Below, one piece after another: positions 18,707-26,989 of a DNA stretch of 64,000 nucleotides (positions are counted from its first letter, which is position 1; the number at the start of each line of letters is the position of its first letter). This DNA is from Maribacter sp. PR1. GTDB taxonomy: Bacteria > Bacteroidota > Bacteroidia > Flavobacteriales > Flavobacteriaceae. The stretch lies in NCBI RefSeq assembly GCF_028464145.1, contig NZ_JAQPCG010000006.1, forward strand, positions 328,343-392,342, given 5' to 3'. The position numbers were made by a program, and so were the translations under genes. Below the pieces are notes generated by a model. The model saw only the letters and a program-made list of their open reading frames with translations. It was not told the DNA's origin and made no database searches.

Positions 18707-18948
18707 TAACCTCCACTTACGGGTGGTATTATGGCCACCTCATCATTAGTTTGCAATTGAACATTATCATCCGCATACTCACTGTTAACAGCAACTGCCA
18801 AAGAAGACAACTTTGAAAATTCTGGGTATTTCCTTTCCAATTTCATCTTTAGCTCCCCGACAGACTTTGGAACTTCGTTTTCAAAATCCAATTTTACTTG
18901 TGAGGATCCCACAATATCCTTAGTTATTCCAAAAAAAAGAATTTCCAT
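18706..18948 (-). CDS. moaD: Molybdopterin synthase sulfur carrier subunit
   Basis: An 80-residue ubiquitin-fold protein ending PPVSGG. The C-terminal Gly-Gly is adenylated by MoeB and converted to a thiocarboxylate. Other family features are EILFFGITKDIVG at the start and NDEVAIIPPVSGG at the end. It is the first gene of the minus-strand cofactor operon. The 123 bp upstream, to the lipoprotein stop, contain CCTTTG but no full TAnnTTTG, so the operon promoter is not certain. I see no molybdenum-cofactor riboswitch-like structure. Confidence 0.94.
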   Translation of the reverse strand: MEILFFGITKDIVGSSQVKLDFENEVPKSVGELKMKLERKYPEFSKLSSLAVAVNSEYADDNVQLQTNDEVAIIPPVSGG

Positions 18949-19071
18949 ATTTATTTATTCAAAGGCACAAACCCCATATTCGCTAAATGTCTAAATTACT
19001 TATTATTCTGGAAGAAATGAATTTGTAACCGAGCTATTTAACCTTTCCTTAAGTTTGAATTTTATAGTAAA

Positions 19072-19887
19072 TTAGAATTGCTTATTCCCTTCCACAAAAA
19101 CACCACCTTCTGGTTTTTTGTAAAATTCCTTCGGTCTGGATTCTTCACTCAGATTCACATTATCAAAAAACACGGTGTTTTTCTTTTGTTTTATTGTTCG
19201 TCCTTCATAGTCAAACCAAGAAATTGAACGAGGCAATAGAACATCTTCTACCTTTTCCCAATCATTATATCGAATCCATTTAATATTATCAGAATCTTCA
19301 CCACTTCTATAGGTAACCGTATACCCCAACCAAGCCATTTGGTATGTTTCCGGATCATAGTGAAGATAATATTCGTCTTTTGGGGAGGTTCCTACTCCCT
19401 TGTTATAGGTAATGCTAATTCCAGGATATAATTTTCCTTCAAATCGAAGTGCCTCGGCAACCCCATAATTTATACCATCGTCCCCAAATACAAATGGCAT
19501 TGCAAAAAAGTAAAACATTAAATTATGATAAAAAACGGGATCTCCTTCATAACTATTTTCGGGGTTTTGTAACCAAACTTTTGAACCATCGAACCCCATT
19601 TCCACTCCACCTATGGATATCACATCCATTCTGCTGTAAAGGTCAATCGTATGTATTTCTTTATTTTTTTCCTTCGGTATCTCGTAAGACAAGGTTTTAT
19701 ACTCTTGCCAAGAATCCAACCCTCCATGTGCATTAAAAATTTTCTCCAAAGCCTCTGGGTATTTTTTAATTACGGATTCAGAAGTATCATTTTCAGAAAT
19801 CTTTACTTCTTGTTCCTTTTTTGAAATATCCTTACAACTGAATACACTTAGGGTAAAGACCACTAACGCCAATTTTTTTATCATCAT
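19072..19887 (-). CDS. Putative DUF6503-like lipoprotein
   Basis: A 271-residue lipoprotein (lipobox LSVFSC, Cys18) with an acidic region after the Cys and then a domain beginning KIFNAHGGLDSWQEYKTLSYE. The HGG...W opening and beta-rich remainder (GFDGSKVWLQ, YYLHYDPETYQMAWLGY, PRSISWFDYEGR) resemble the DUF6503 proteins of flavobacteria and more loosely LolA-like outer-membrane lipoprotein folds. Function unknown. It is a single-gene unit transcribed leftwards, between the cofactor operon and the divergent TrmH gene. The family name is tentative. Confidence 0.72.
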   Translation of the reverse strand: MMIKKLALVVFTLSVFSCKDISKKEQEVKISENDTSESVIKKYPEALEKIFNAHGGLDSWQEYKTLSYEIPKEKNKEIHTIDLYSRMDVISIGGVEMGFDGSKVWLQNPENSYEGDPVFYHNLMFYFFAMPFVFGDDGINYGVAEALRFEGKLYPGISITYNKGVGTSPKDEYYLHYDPETYQMAWLGYTVTYRSGEDSDNIKWIRYNDWEKVEDVLLPRSISWFDYEGRTIKQKKNTVFFDNVNLSEESRPKEFYKKPEGGVFVEGNKQF

Positions 19888-19945
19888 TTTTTCATTTCAA
19901 TTTTTAGATAAGTCGAAGCTAGAGGTAATACTTAACATAATCGAT

Positions 19946-19953
19946 TATTTTTG
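19946..19953 (+). promoter_or_regulatory. -7 promoter element of the TrmH-family gene
   Basis: TATTTTTG overlaps a possible TTG start at 19951. The real start is therefore taken as the ATG at 19960, 6 nt after the element. Confidence 0.6.
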
Positions 19954-19959
19954 CAAACA

Positions 19960-20766
19960 ATGAAGGATATAAAACATATTAGTAGCTTACAAAACCCATT
20001 GGTAAAGCAAACTATTCTTCTAAAGGAAAAATCAAGGGAAAGAAAGAAAACCGGGCTTTTTGTTTTAGAAGGGAAAAAAGAGTTGGAAATCGCTACTCGA
20101 GCAGGTTATTCAATGGATACAATCTTGGTTTGCAAAGATTTTATTGATGAGGAGGCGTTCCATAGGTTTTCCATTATCCCAAATAATTCTTTTGTCTCCG
20201 TTAGTTCTGTTGTTTATAAAAAATTGGCACATAGAGATACTACCGAAGGAGTCATTGCAATTGCGCAAGCAAAAAACCATGATCTTAGTGCTATTAATAT
20301 CGAGAATAAAAACCCATTAATTCTTGTTGCAGAAGCACCTGAAAAACCAGGAAACATTGGTGCGCTTTTAAGAACGGCAGATGCAGCAAATCTGGATGCG
20401 GTATTTATTGCCAATCCGAAGACTGACCTTTATAATCCAAATATCATCAGGTCAAGTGTTGGATGTGTTTTTTCAGGAAATATTATCTTGTCCGACACGA
20501 GTTCTATCATTGCTTTTTTGAAAGAAAGGGATATTAATATATTCTGCGCAGCATTAACTGCAAGTAAACGATATACCACAGTAGCATATACCAAACCGAC
20601 AGCTATAATTGTGGGAACAGAACATAGTGGGTTAAGCGAAGAATGGCTTTCAAGTTCTTCACAAAATATAATAATCCCCATGGAAGGCAAGATAGACTCT
20701 ATGAATGTTTCCGTCTCCGCGGCAATACTTATCTTTGAAGCAAAGCGACAGCGGCATATCTCATAA
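19960..20766 (+). CDS. TrmH/SpoU family RNA 2'-O-methyltransferase
   Basis: A 268-residue SPOUT methyltransferase. The N-terminal substrate-binding domain opens HISSLQNPLVKQTILLKEKSRERKKTGLFVLEG. The three SpoU motifs are EAPEKPGNIGALLRTADA, IIVGTEHSGLSEEW and IPMEGKIDSMNVSVSAAILIFE. It should methylate a ribose 2'-OH in rRNA or tRNA; the site cannot be predicted. The start is the ATG after the -7 element. It is followed at 40 nt by the M48 protease gene. Confidence 0.93.
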   Translation: MKDIKHISSLQNPLVKQTILLKEKSRERKKTGLFVLEGKKELEIATRAGYSMDTILVCKDFIDEEAFHRFSIIPNNSFVSVSSVVYKKLAHRDTTEGVIAIAQAKNHDLSAINIENKNPLILVAEAPEKPGNIGALLRTADAANLDAVFIANPKTDLYNPNIIRSSVGCVFSGNIILSDTSSIIAFLKERDINIFCAALTASKRYTTVAYTKPTAIIVGTEHSGLSEEWLSSSSQNIIIPMEGKIDSMNVSVSAAILIFEAKRQRHIS

Positions 20767-20806
20767 CAACAAATGAGAAGTTCGCTCGTTAACCTGAAAA
20801 GCCTAT

Positions 20807-22039
20807 ATGAGTCATACTTTTATTTTTTACTGTATTCTTGCCATTCTCATAGGTGATTTTTTATTGTCGACCGTATTAAACTATTTAAATGCAAAAAAAT
20901 TTCGGGATCCCGTTCCAGAAGATGTTGAAGACGTTTACAATACCGAGGAATATGAAAAATCGCAGGACTACAAACTTACTAACTATAAGTTTGGGATAGT
21001 TACCTCTACATTCTCATTGGTTTTAATTATAGGCTTTTTAATATTTGGAGGTTTTGGGTATGTAGACAACTTAGTCCGGGATTGGACAAATAATCAAATT
21101 TTACAAGCACTACTGTTTTTTGGTATTATTATGATAGGTAGTGATTTTCTTGGCACTCCTTTATCTTACTATCAAACCTTTGTGATCGAAGAAAAATTCG
21201 GCTTTAACAATACTACCAAAAGTACATTTATACTGGATAAAATAAAAAGCTGGTTAATGACCATAGTTATTGGTGGGGTAATCCTTTCTTTGGTAATCTG
21301 GTTTTATCAATGGTCGGGAAAGAATTTTTGGGTATACACTTGGATACTGGTAGCGCTATTTACGGTTTTTATGAATTTATTCTACAGTAAGTTAATTGTA
21401 CCTCTTTTCAACAAACAAGAACCTTTGGAGCGTGGAAGCCTCAAACAAAAAATTGAGTCTTATGCCAGTAATGTAGGGTTTGAACTCAATAATATTTTTG
21501 TTATCAATGGTTCAAAAAGATCTACCAAGGCAAATGCCTACTTTTCAGGATTTGGGAAGGAAAAAAGGGTAACCCTGTATGACACTCTAGTCAATGACCT
21601 TGAAGAGGATGAAATTGTAGCTGTTCTGGCCCATGAGATAGGGCATTATAAGAAGAACCACATAGTTTTCAACCTAGTGACTTCTATTTTATTAACGGGA
21701 CTTATGTTATTTATACTCTCCATTTTTATCAATAACCCAAGTATCTCTTTGGCTGTTGGGGTCGACCAACCAAGCTTTCATGCTGCCTTAATCGGTTTTG
21801 GAATTCTGTACAGTCCAATATCGGAAATCACGGGTCTGATAATGAACCATTTTTCAAGAAAATTCGAATATCAAGCGGATGATTTTGCAAAAAACACCTT
21901 TGCGGCCGCTCCTTTGGTTACCTCCCTAAAAAAATTGTCCAAAAACAGTTTAAGTAACCTTACCCCCCATCGTGCATATGTTTTTGTTCACTATTCACAT
22001 CCTCCTTTAATAGAAAGAATACGAAATTTAAAGGCATAA
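20807..22039 (+). CDS. M48 family (Ste24/CAAX protease-like) membrane metallopeptidase
   Basis: A 410-residue integral membrane zinc protease. The N-terminus holds several hydrophobic helices (about 5-22, 64-84, 98-112, 150-168, 175-195). The catalytic motif is VLAHEIGHYKKNH (His276, Glu277, His280), and EFEYQADDFA supplies the likely third ligand. The architecture and length match Ste24-type CAAX prenyl protease homologues. In bacteria lacking prenylation, these act in membrane-protein quality control. Located between the TrmH gene and relA/spoT. Confidence 0.93.
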   Translation: MSHTFIFYCILAILIGDFLLSTVLNYLNAKKFRDPVPEDVEDVYNTEEYEKSQDYKLTNYKFGIVTSTFSLVLIIGFLIFGGFGYVDNLVRDWTNNQILQALLFFGIIMIGSDFLGTPLSYYQTFVIEEKFGFNNTTKSTFILDKIKSWLMTIVIGGVILSLVIWFYQWSGKNFWVYTWILVALFTVFMNLFYSKLIVPLFNKQEPLERGSLKQKIESYASNVGFELNNIFVINGSKRSTKANAYFSGFGKEKRVTLYDTLVNDLEEDEIVAVLAHEIGHYKKNHIVFNLVTSILLTGLMLFILSIFINNPSISLAVGVDQPSFHAALIGFGILYSPISEITGLIMNHFSRKFEYQADDFAKNTFAAAPLVTSLKKLSKNSLSNLTPHRAYVFVHYSHPPLIERIRNLKA

Positions 22040-22083
22040 TTTTTGTTGTCTAACAGTTAGGATTGTACTAATTTTAATCTAGT

Positions 22084-24288
22084 ATGACAAAGGCTGCATT
22101 AGAGAAGGAAAACAAACTTATAGCAAAGGAATACAAGGAATTACTTCGTATTAGTTATCAAACTTTAACAGAGGATGATAAAAAATTAATTCGTAGTGCT
22201 TTTGAAATTGCCGTAGATGCCCATAAGAATCAGCGAAGAAAATCAGGGGAAGCCTATGTTTTTCATCCAATTGCCGTGGCCAAAATTGTAGCTTCCGAAA
22301 TCGGTTTGGATGCCGTGAGTATCGCTTCCGCTCTTTTACACGACGTAGTAGAGGATACCGAATATACACTGGACGATATTGATCGCATGTTTGGAGAAAC
22401 AGTGGCACGTATCGTGGATGGGCTTACGAAAATTTCCCATCTTAAAAAGGACATGAACATCTCCCAGCAGGCGGAGAATTTCAGAAAGATGTTATTGACG
22501 CTAAACGACGATGTTAGAGTAATAATTATCAAAATTGCAGATCGTTACCATAATATGCTTACCATGGATGCCATGCCCGAGCATAAACAGGTGAAAATAG
22601 CCTCGGAGACTCTTTACATCTATGCCCCTTTGGCACATAGAATAGGGCTATATAATATAAAAACAGAGCTAGAAGATTTAAGCTTAAAGTATACCGAGCC
22701 TGAGGTATACAACGATATAAAAAGTAAAATAGAGGAAAGCAAGGAAGAACAACAGGCCTATATAGATGCCTTTTCCGAAGTTATTGACAATTCCCTAAAG
22801 CAAGAAGGGCTTAACTATATTATTAAGGGCAGAATGAAATCCATTTTCTCCATGAGGAGAAAAATGAAGGCCCAAAATGTCGGTTTTGATGAGATTTATG
22901 ACAAGTTCGCGATTAGAATTATTTACCGGTCCGATGCCAAAAACGAAAAGTTTTTGGCCTGGAAAATATATTCCATAGTTACCGATCACTTTACACCTAA
23001 CCCTGTTCGGCTTAGAGATTGGATTTCTTCTCCAAAATCTACAGGTTATGAGGCCCTTCACATTACGGTCATGGGACCCAAAGGGAAATGGGTAGAGGTA
23101 CAGATTAGAAGTGAGCGAATGCATGAAATTGCAGAAAAAGGGTATGCCGCCCATTTTAAATATAAGCACGGGGACCAGAAGGAACAGGGCATAGAAGTGT
23201 GGCTAAACAAACTACAGGAAGCATTGGAAAATTCCAATGCTAACGCCGTGGATTTTGTAGAAGAGTTTAAACTCAACTTATACTCCAAAGAAATTTTTGT
23301 TTTTACCCCAAAAGGTGAACTAAAGTCACTACCTAAAGGAGCAACTCCGTTAGATTTTTCCTTTAATATACATACAGAGGTAGGAATGCGTACCAGGGGT
23401 GCAAAAGTCAACGGAAAACTTGTTCCCTTGAACACGCCATTGCAAAGTGGGGATCAGGTTGAGATTATAACTTCCGACCAAGCAAAACCTAATCAAAATT
23501 GGTTAGACTACGCTACCACAGCAAGAGCGCGTTCAAAAATTAAATCCGTTTTAAGGGAAGAGAAGAAATCGGTTGCAGAAGAGGGTAAAGAGATTTTAAG
23601 AAGAAAATTAAAATCCCAAAAAATTTCCCTCAATGAGGATTCCATTAACAAAATGGTAAGCTATTTTAAACTCAAGACCAGTTTAGATCTTTTCTTTAGA
23701 GTGGGCATTGGTTCCATAGACAATCAAATGATCAAGGACTTTGCTTCTTCCTACAGTAACGCCTTTATTAGTTTCTTTAAAAATAGAATACGAAGGACTC
23801 CCGCCCCCGAAGACGTAAACAAGGAAGAAATCACCTCCAAATTCGACCTCTTAGTATTTGGAAAAGAGGAGGAAAAATTGGATTACAAACTATCCCAATG
23901 TTGCAATCCCATTCCTGGCGATGAAGTCTTTGGGTTTGTAAGTGTATCAGAAGGAATCAAAGTGCACAAAAAAAATTGCCCAAATGCCATATCATTGCAA
24001 TCCAATTATGCCTATCGTATTATAAGTGCCAAATGGGTGGATTCTTCACAAGAAGAATTTAAAGCTGATATTCAGTTGACCGGTATTGATAATTTAGGAT
24101 TGGTAAGTGATATAACCGAAGTTATTTCTGATAACATGCATGTTAATATGCGAAATTTAAACTTTAGTACCGATGGTGGTACCTTTACCGGTAGAATAAC
24201 AGTTGTGGTCAAAAACAAGGGCATTTTAAATAAATTAACGGAAAACCTTCAGCAAATACACGGTATAGACAAAGTGACTCGACTTTAG
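22084..24288 (+). CDS. rsh: Bifunctional (p)ppGpp synthetase/hydrolase, RelA/SpoT (Rsh)
   Basis: A 734-residue long RSH protein. The order is: HD hydrolase (about 35-190; FHPIAVAKIV, ASALLHDVVEDTEYT with His86-Asp87), synthetase (about 240-370; GRMKSIFSMRRKM, YDKFAIRIIY, RDWISSPKSTGYEALHITV, VQIRSERMHEIAEKGYAAH), TGS (about 405-465; IFVFTPKGELKSLPKGATPLDFSF), a zinc-finger/CC region with LSQCCNPIPGDEVFGFVS, and a C-terminal ACT domain. Both catalytic domains look intact, so it should make and degrade the stringent-response alarmone. The Fur-family and purA genes follow. Confidence 0.96.
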   Translation: MTKAALEKENKLIAKEYKELLRISYQTLTEDDKKLIRSAFEIAVDAHKNQRRKSGEAYVFHPIAVAKIVASEIGLDAVSIASALLHDVVEDTEYTLDDIDRMFGETVARIVDGLTKISHLKKDMNISQQAENFRKMLLTLNDDVRVIIIKIADRYHNMLTMDAMPEHKQVKIASETLYIYAPLAHRIGLYNIKTELEDLSLKYTEPEVYNDIKSKIEESKEEQQAYIDAFSEVIDNSLKQEGLNYIIKGRMKSIFSMRRKMKAQNVGFDEIYDKFAIRIIYRSDAKNEKFLAWKIYSIVTDHFTPNPVRLRDWISSPKSTGYEALHITVMGPKGKWVEVQIRSERMHEIAEKGYAAHFKYKHGDQKEQGIEVWLNKLQEALENSNANAVDFVEEFKLNLYSKEIFVFTPKGELKSLPKGATPLDFSFNIHTEVGMRTRGAKVNGKLVPLNTPLQSGDQVEIITSDQAKPNQNWLDYATTARARSKIKSVLREEKKSVAEEGKEILRRKLKSQKISLNEDSINKMVSYFKLKTSLDLFFRVGIGSIDNQMIKDFASSYSNAFISFFKNRIRRTPAPEDVNKEEITSKFDLLVFGKEEEKLDYKLSQCCNPIPGDEVFGFVSVSEGIKVHKKNCPNAISLQSNYAYRIISAKWVDSSQEEFKADIQLTGIDNLGLVSDITEVISDNMHVNMRNLNFSTDGGTFTGRITVVVKNKGILNKLTENLQQIHGIDKVTRL

Positions 24289-24310
24289 AAAAGGAATTAA
24301 AATTTAACTG

Positions 24311-24318
24311 TACCTTTG
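24311..24318 (+). promoter_or_regulatory. -7 promoter element of the Fur-family/purA unit
   Basis: TACCTTTG, 18 nt before the ATG at 24337. It overlaps a TTG at 24316 that would otherwise extend the frame by seven codons. Confidence 0.6.
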
Positions 24319-24336
24319 CTTATTAATGCAAGTTAT

Positions 24337-24792
24337 ATGACTTCTGATAAAAATCAGGAAATAGTAAAAAATGTCTTCACCTCCTTTTTGGAGGATAACG
24401 GACATAGAAAAACCCCCGAGCGTTACGCAATCCTTCAGGAGATTTATGAAAGTGAAGAGCACTTTGATATTGAATCGCTCTACATAAAAATGAAAAACAA
24501 AAATTATCGTGTTAGTCGTGCTACACTATACAATACGATAGAACTTTTGTTGGATTGTAAATTGGTGCGCAAGCATCAATTCGGAAAAAATCAGGCGCAA
24601 TATGAAAAGTCATATTTCGATCGTCAGCATGATCATGTTATCCTTACGGATACCGGTGAAGTGATGGAGTTTTGTGACCCTCGAATACAATCAATCAAAA
24701 AAACAATAGAAGAAGTCTTCGATATTAAAATCAATACACATTCGCTCTATTTTTATGGAGTAAAAAATAATTCAGATAATACAAATAACTAA
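24337..24792 (+). CDS. Fur family transcriptional regulator
   Basis: A 151-residue repressor. The winged-helix DNA-binding part spans residues 1-85 ([39 protein letters not shown]). The dimerisation/metal part follows, with [22 protein letters not shown] and [13 protein letters not shown]. The His-Asp-His sensor motif is present, but the CxxC zinc pairs of classical Fur are absent; only single cysteines remain. It is probably a ferric-uptake regulator or a relative (PerR/Zur type); the metal cannot be told from sequence. I use the ATG at 24337 because upstream codons lie in the promoter. purA follows after 19 nt. Confidence 0.9.
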   Translation: MTSDKNQEIVKNVFTSFLEDNGHRKTPERYAILQEIYESEEHFDIESLYIKMKNKNYRVSRATLYNTIELLLDCKLVRKHQFGKNQAQYEKSYFDRQHDHVILTDTGEVMEFCDPRIQSIKKTIEEVFDIKINTHSLYFYGVKNNSDNTNN

Positions 24793-24811
24793 CCAAGCAA
24801 GTTTTTTTTAG

Positions 24812-26083
24812 ATGGCAGTAGATTTATTGTTGGGCCTACAATGGGGTGACGAAGGAAAAGGTAAAATTGTTGATGTACTCACAAAAAATTATGATATAAT
24901 AGCCCGTTTTCAAGGTGGGCCAAATGCAGGGCATACCTTGGAATTTGATGGAATAAAACACGTACTACATACGATTCCATCGGGGATTTTCCATAAAAAC
25001 GCCCTAAATGTAGTGGGGAACGGTGTGGTTATAGATCCGGTAATATTTAAAAAGGAAATAGACAACTTAAAAAAGTTTGATTTGGACATCAAGTCCATTT
25101 TATTAATTTCTAGAAAAGCACATCTCATACTTCCAACGCATCGCCTGTTGGATGCCGCATCCGAAGCCTCAAAAGGAAAAGCAAAAATTGGTTCCACCTT
25201 AAAGGGTATAGGACCAACCTATATGGACAAAACTGGTAGGAACGGCATGCGCGTAGGTGATTTGGAGTTGGACGACTGGAAAGAAAAATATAGAAGTTTG
25301 GCCAATAAACATGAGGCCATGATCAACTTTTATGATGTGGACATTCAATACGACCTGGCCGAACTGGAGGCTGATTTCTTTAAGGCCGTTAAGGAGCTGA
25401 AAGAATTAACTTTTATCGATAGCGAAGAATACATCTACCAAGCCCAAAAGGCTGGAAAGAAAATACTGGCAGAGGGTGCTCAAGGTTCTTTATTGGACAT
25501 TGATTTCGGGACTTATCCTTATGTAACTTCTTCCAATACTACAGCGGCTGGTGCTTGTACCGGCTTGGGCGTTGCACCTAACCAAATAGGAGATGTTAAA
25601 GGTATCTTCAAGGCTTATACTACTAGAGTAGGTAGCGGACCATTTCCAACCGAACTCTTCGATGAAGTTGGTGAAACTATGGGCCGAGTAGGTAACGAAT
25701 TCGGAGCTACAACGGGAAGGCCTAGAAGATGTGGATGGTTGGATTTAGTTGCACTTAAATATGCAGTCCAAATAAACGGGGTGACCGAATTAATGATGAT
25801 GAAGGGTGATGTTTTAAGTGGGTTCGATAAATTAAAGGTATGTACAGCCTATAATTATAAAGGAAAAAAAATTGAACATTTACCTTTTAATATTGAAGCT
25901 GAAAATGTCACTCCTATCTATACAGAAATGGATGGATGGGCAGAAGACCTAACAAAAATGAGCAAGGAAGATCAATTCCCAAAAGCTTTGAATAATTATA
26001 TAGAATTTTTGGAAAAAGAATTGGAAGTGCCAATAAAAATTGTCTCCGTGGGACCGGACAGAACCCAGACAATACATAGGTAA
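24812..26083 (+). CDS. purA: Adenylosuccinate synthetase
   Basis: A 423-residue GTP-dependent enzyme joining IMP and aspartate in AMP synthesis. Motifs: GLQWGDEGKGKIVD (residues 8-21, catalytic Asp13), RFQGGPNAGHTL (His41), GIGPTYMDKTGRNG, EGAQGSLLDIDFGTYPYVTSSNT, TTRVGSGPFPTE, and C-terminal IVSVGPDRTQTI. Complete and typical. Linked to the Fur-family gene upstream by 19 nt and closed by a terminator. Confidence 0.98.
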   Translation: MAVDLLLGLQWGDEGKGKIVDVLTKNYDIIARFQGGPNAGHTLEFDGIKHVLHTIPSGIFHKNALNVVGNGVVIDPVIFKKEIDNLKKFDLDIKSILLISRKAHLILPTHRLLDAASEASKGKAKIGSTLKGIGPTYMDKTGRNGMRVGDLELDDWKEKYRSLANKHEAMINFYDVDIQYDLAELEADFFKAVKELKELTFIDSEEYIYQAQKAGKKILAEGAQGSLLDIDFGTYPYVTSSNTTAAGACTGLGVAPNQIGDVKGIFKAYTTRVGSGPFPTELFDEVGETMGRVGNEFGATTGRPRRCGWLDLVALKYAVQINGVTELMMMKGDVLSGFDKLKVCTAYNYKGKKIEHLPFNIEAENVTPIYTEMDGWAEDLTKMSKEDQFPKALNNYIEFLEKELEVPIKIVSVGPDRTQTIHR

Positions 26084-26108
26084 AAAAATAGAATTCATAA
26101 ATTTTAGG

Positions 26109-26150
26109 ATAGCGGTATTGGCAAAAGTCAGTATCGCTATTCTTTTTTTA
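26109..26150 (+). terminator. Rho-independent terminator after purA
   Basis: ATAGCGGTA pairs with TATCGCTAT (9 bp with one G-U) across a 14-nt loop and is followed by TTCTTTTTTT. Confidence 0.8.
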
Positions 26151-26191
26151 TTAAATTACCATTTAAACCAAAAAATCTACCATAATATAAA

Positions 26192-26980
26192 ATGAAATAT
26201 CTCAAATTTCTACCTATCCTTTTTTTACTTATTCAATCATGTAAGACAGAAAAAAAGGAAATTACAGATACCACAAAGGATGATAAAGAATTAAGCGATG
26301 AGTGGATTGTTTTATTCGACGGTAAAAGTACGGAAGGCTGGCGTGCCTATAACGGAGATAAATTACCTCCTGGTTGGATTGCGAAAGACGGGGCCTTGAC
26401 TTTTGATACGGAACTGGGGCTGGAACAGGATTACACAGGCGGCAAAGATATTATTTACGGCGCTGAGGAATTTGAAAACTTTGAGCTGTACATTGAATGG
26501 AAAATACCCGAAGGAGGTAACAGTGGTATTTTTTATCATCTCAAAGAAGGCTATGATGCCCCCCCTGAAGTAGCTCCGGAGTATCAGCTCATAGATGATG
26601 AGAATTACGCTAAAATCCATGATTTGACCGCCTACAACAAAAGTTTGGGGTATACCGAAAAGCCGGAAGAATTAAAACCATTACAACAAACTGCTTCGGA
26701 CTATGCCATGCATGCCGCCGATTCCAGTAAAAAAACGCTTCATCCCGTTGGGGAATGGAATACGTCCAAGATAGTTTTTACTCCAGAAAAAGTAGAGCAT
26801 TGGTTAAATGGTGAAGTAGTACTGTCCTTTGTGCCCTGGTCCAAAGATTGGTACGAAAGAAAGAACTCTGACAAATGGAAGAATAGTGAGGACTATGGTA
26901 AATATAAGACTGGGTACATAGGCTTACAAGACCACTCCAGCCCAATCTGGTTCCGTAATATCAAAATCAAAAAACTTTAA
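26192..26980 (+). CDS. DUF1080 (3-keto-disaccharide hydrolase family) lipoprotein
   Basis: A 262-residue lipoprotein (lipobox LLIQSC, Cys17) with one DUF1080 concanavalin-like beta-sandwich: WIVLFDGKSTEGWRAY, GAEEFENFELYIEWKIPEGGNSGIFYH, PEYQLIDDENY, VEHWLNGEVVLSF and GYIGLQDHSSPIWFRNIKI. Family members act on 3-keto-glycosides by hydrolysis or elimination after a Gfo/Idh-type enzyme has oxidised the 3-hydroxyl. The next gene, 9 nt away, encodes a Gfo/Idh oxidoreductase, which fits that route. The exact substrate is unknown. Confidence 0.92.
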   Translation: MKYLKFLPILFLLIQSCKTEKKEITDTTKDDKELSDEWIVLFDGKSTEGWRAYNGDKLPPGWIAKDGALTFDTELGLEQDYTGGKDIIYGAEEFENFELYIEWKIPEGGNSGIFYHLKEGYDAPPEVAPEYQLIDDENYAKIHDLTAYNKSLGYTEKPEELKPLQQTASDYAMHAADSSKKTLHPVGEWNTSKIVFTPEKVEHWLNGEVVLSFVPWSKDWYERKNSDKWKNSEDYGKYKTGYIGLQDHSSPIWFRNIKIKKL

Positions 26981-26989
26981 ACCAAACAA

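Noticed and set aside
18949..19071. Possible molybdenum-cofactor riboswitch or leader upstream of moaD
   Set aside because: Only 123 bp are available, and I found no conserved stem arrangement or terminator-antiterminator pair.
20900..20920. CGGGATCCCG palindrome
   Set aside because: It lies inside the M48 protease coding sequence and is explained by codon choice; only 10 bp.
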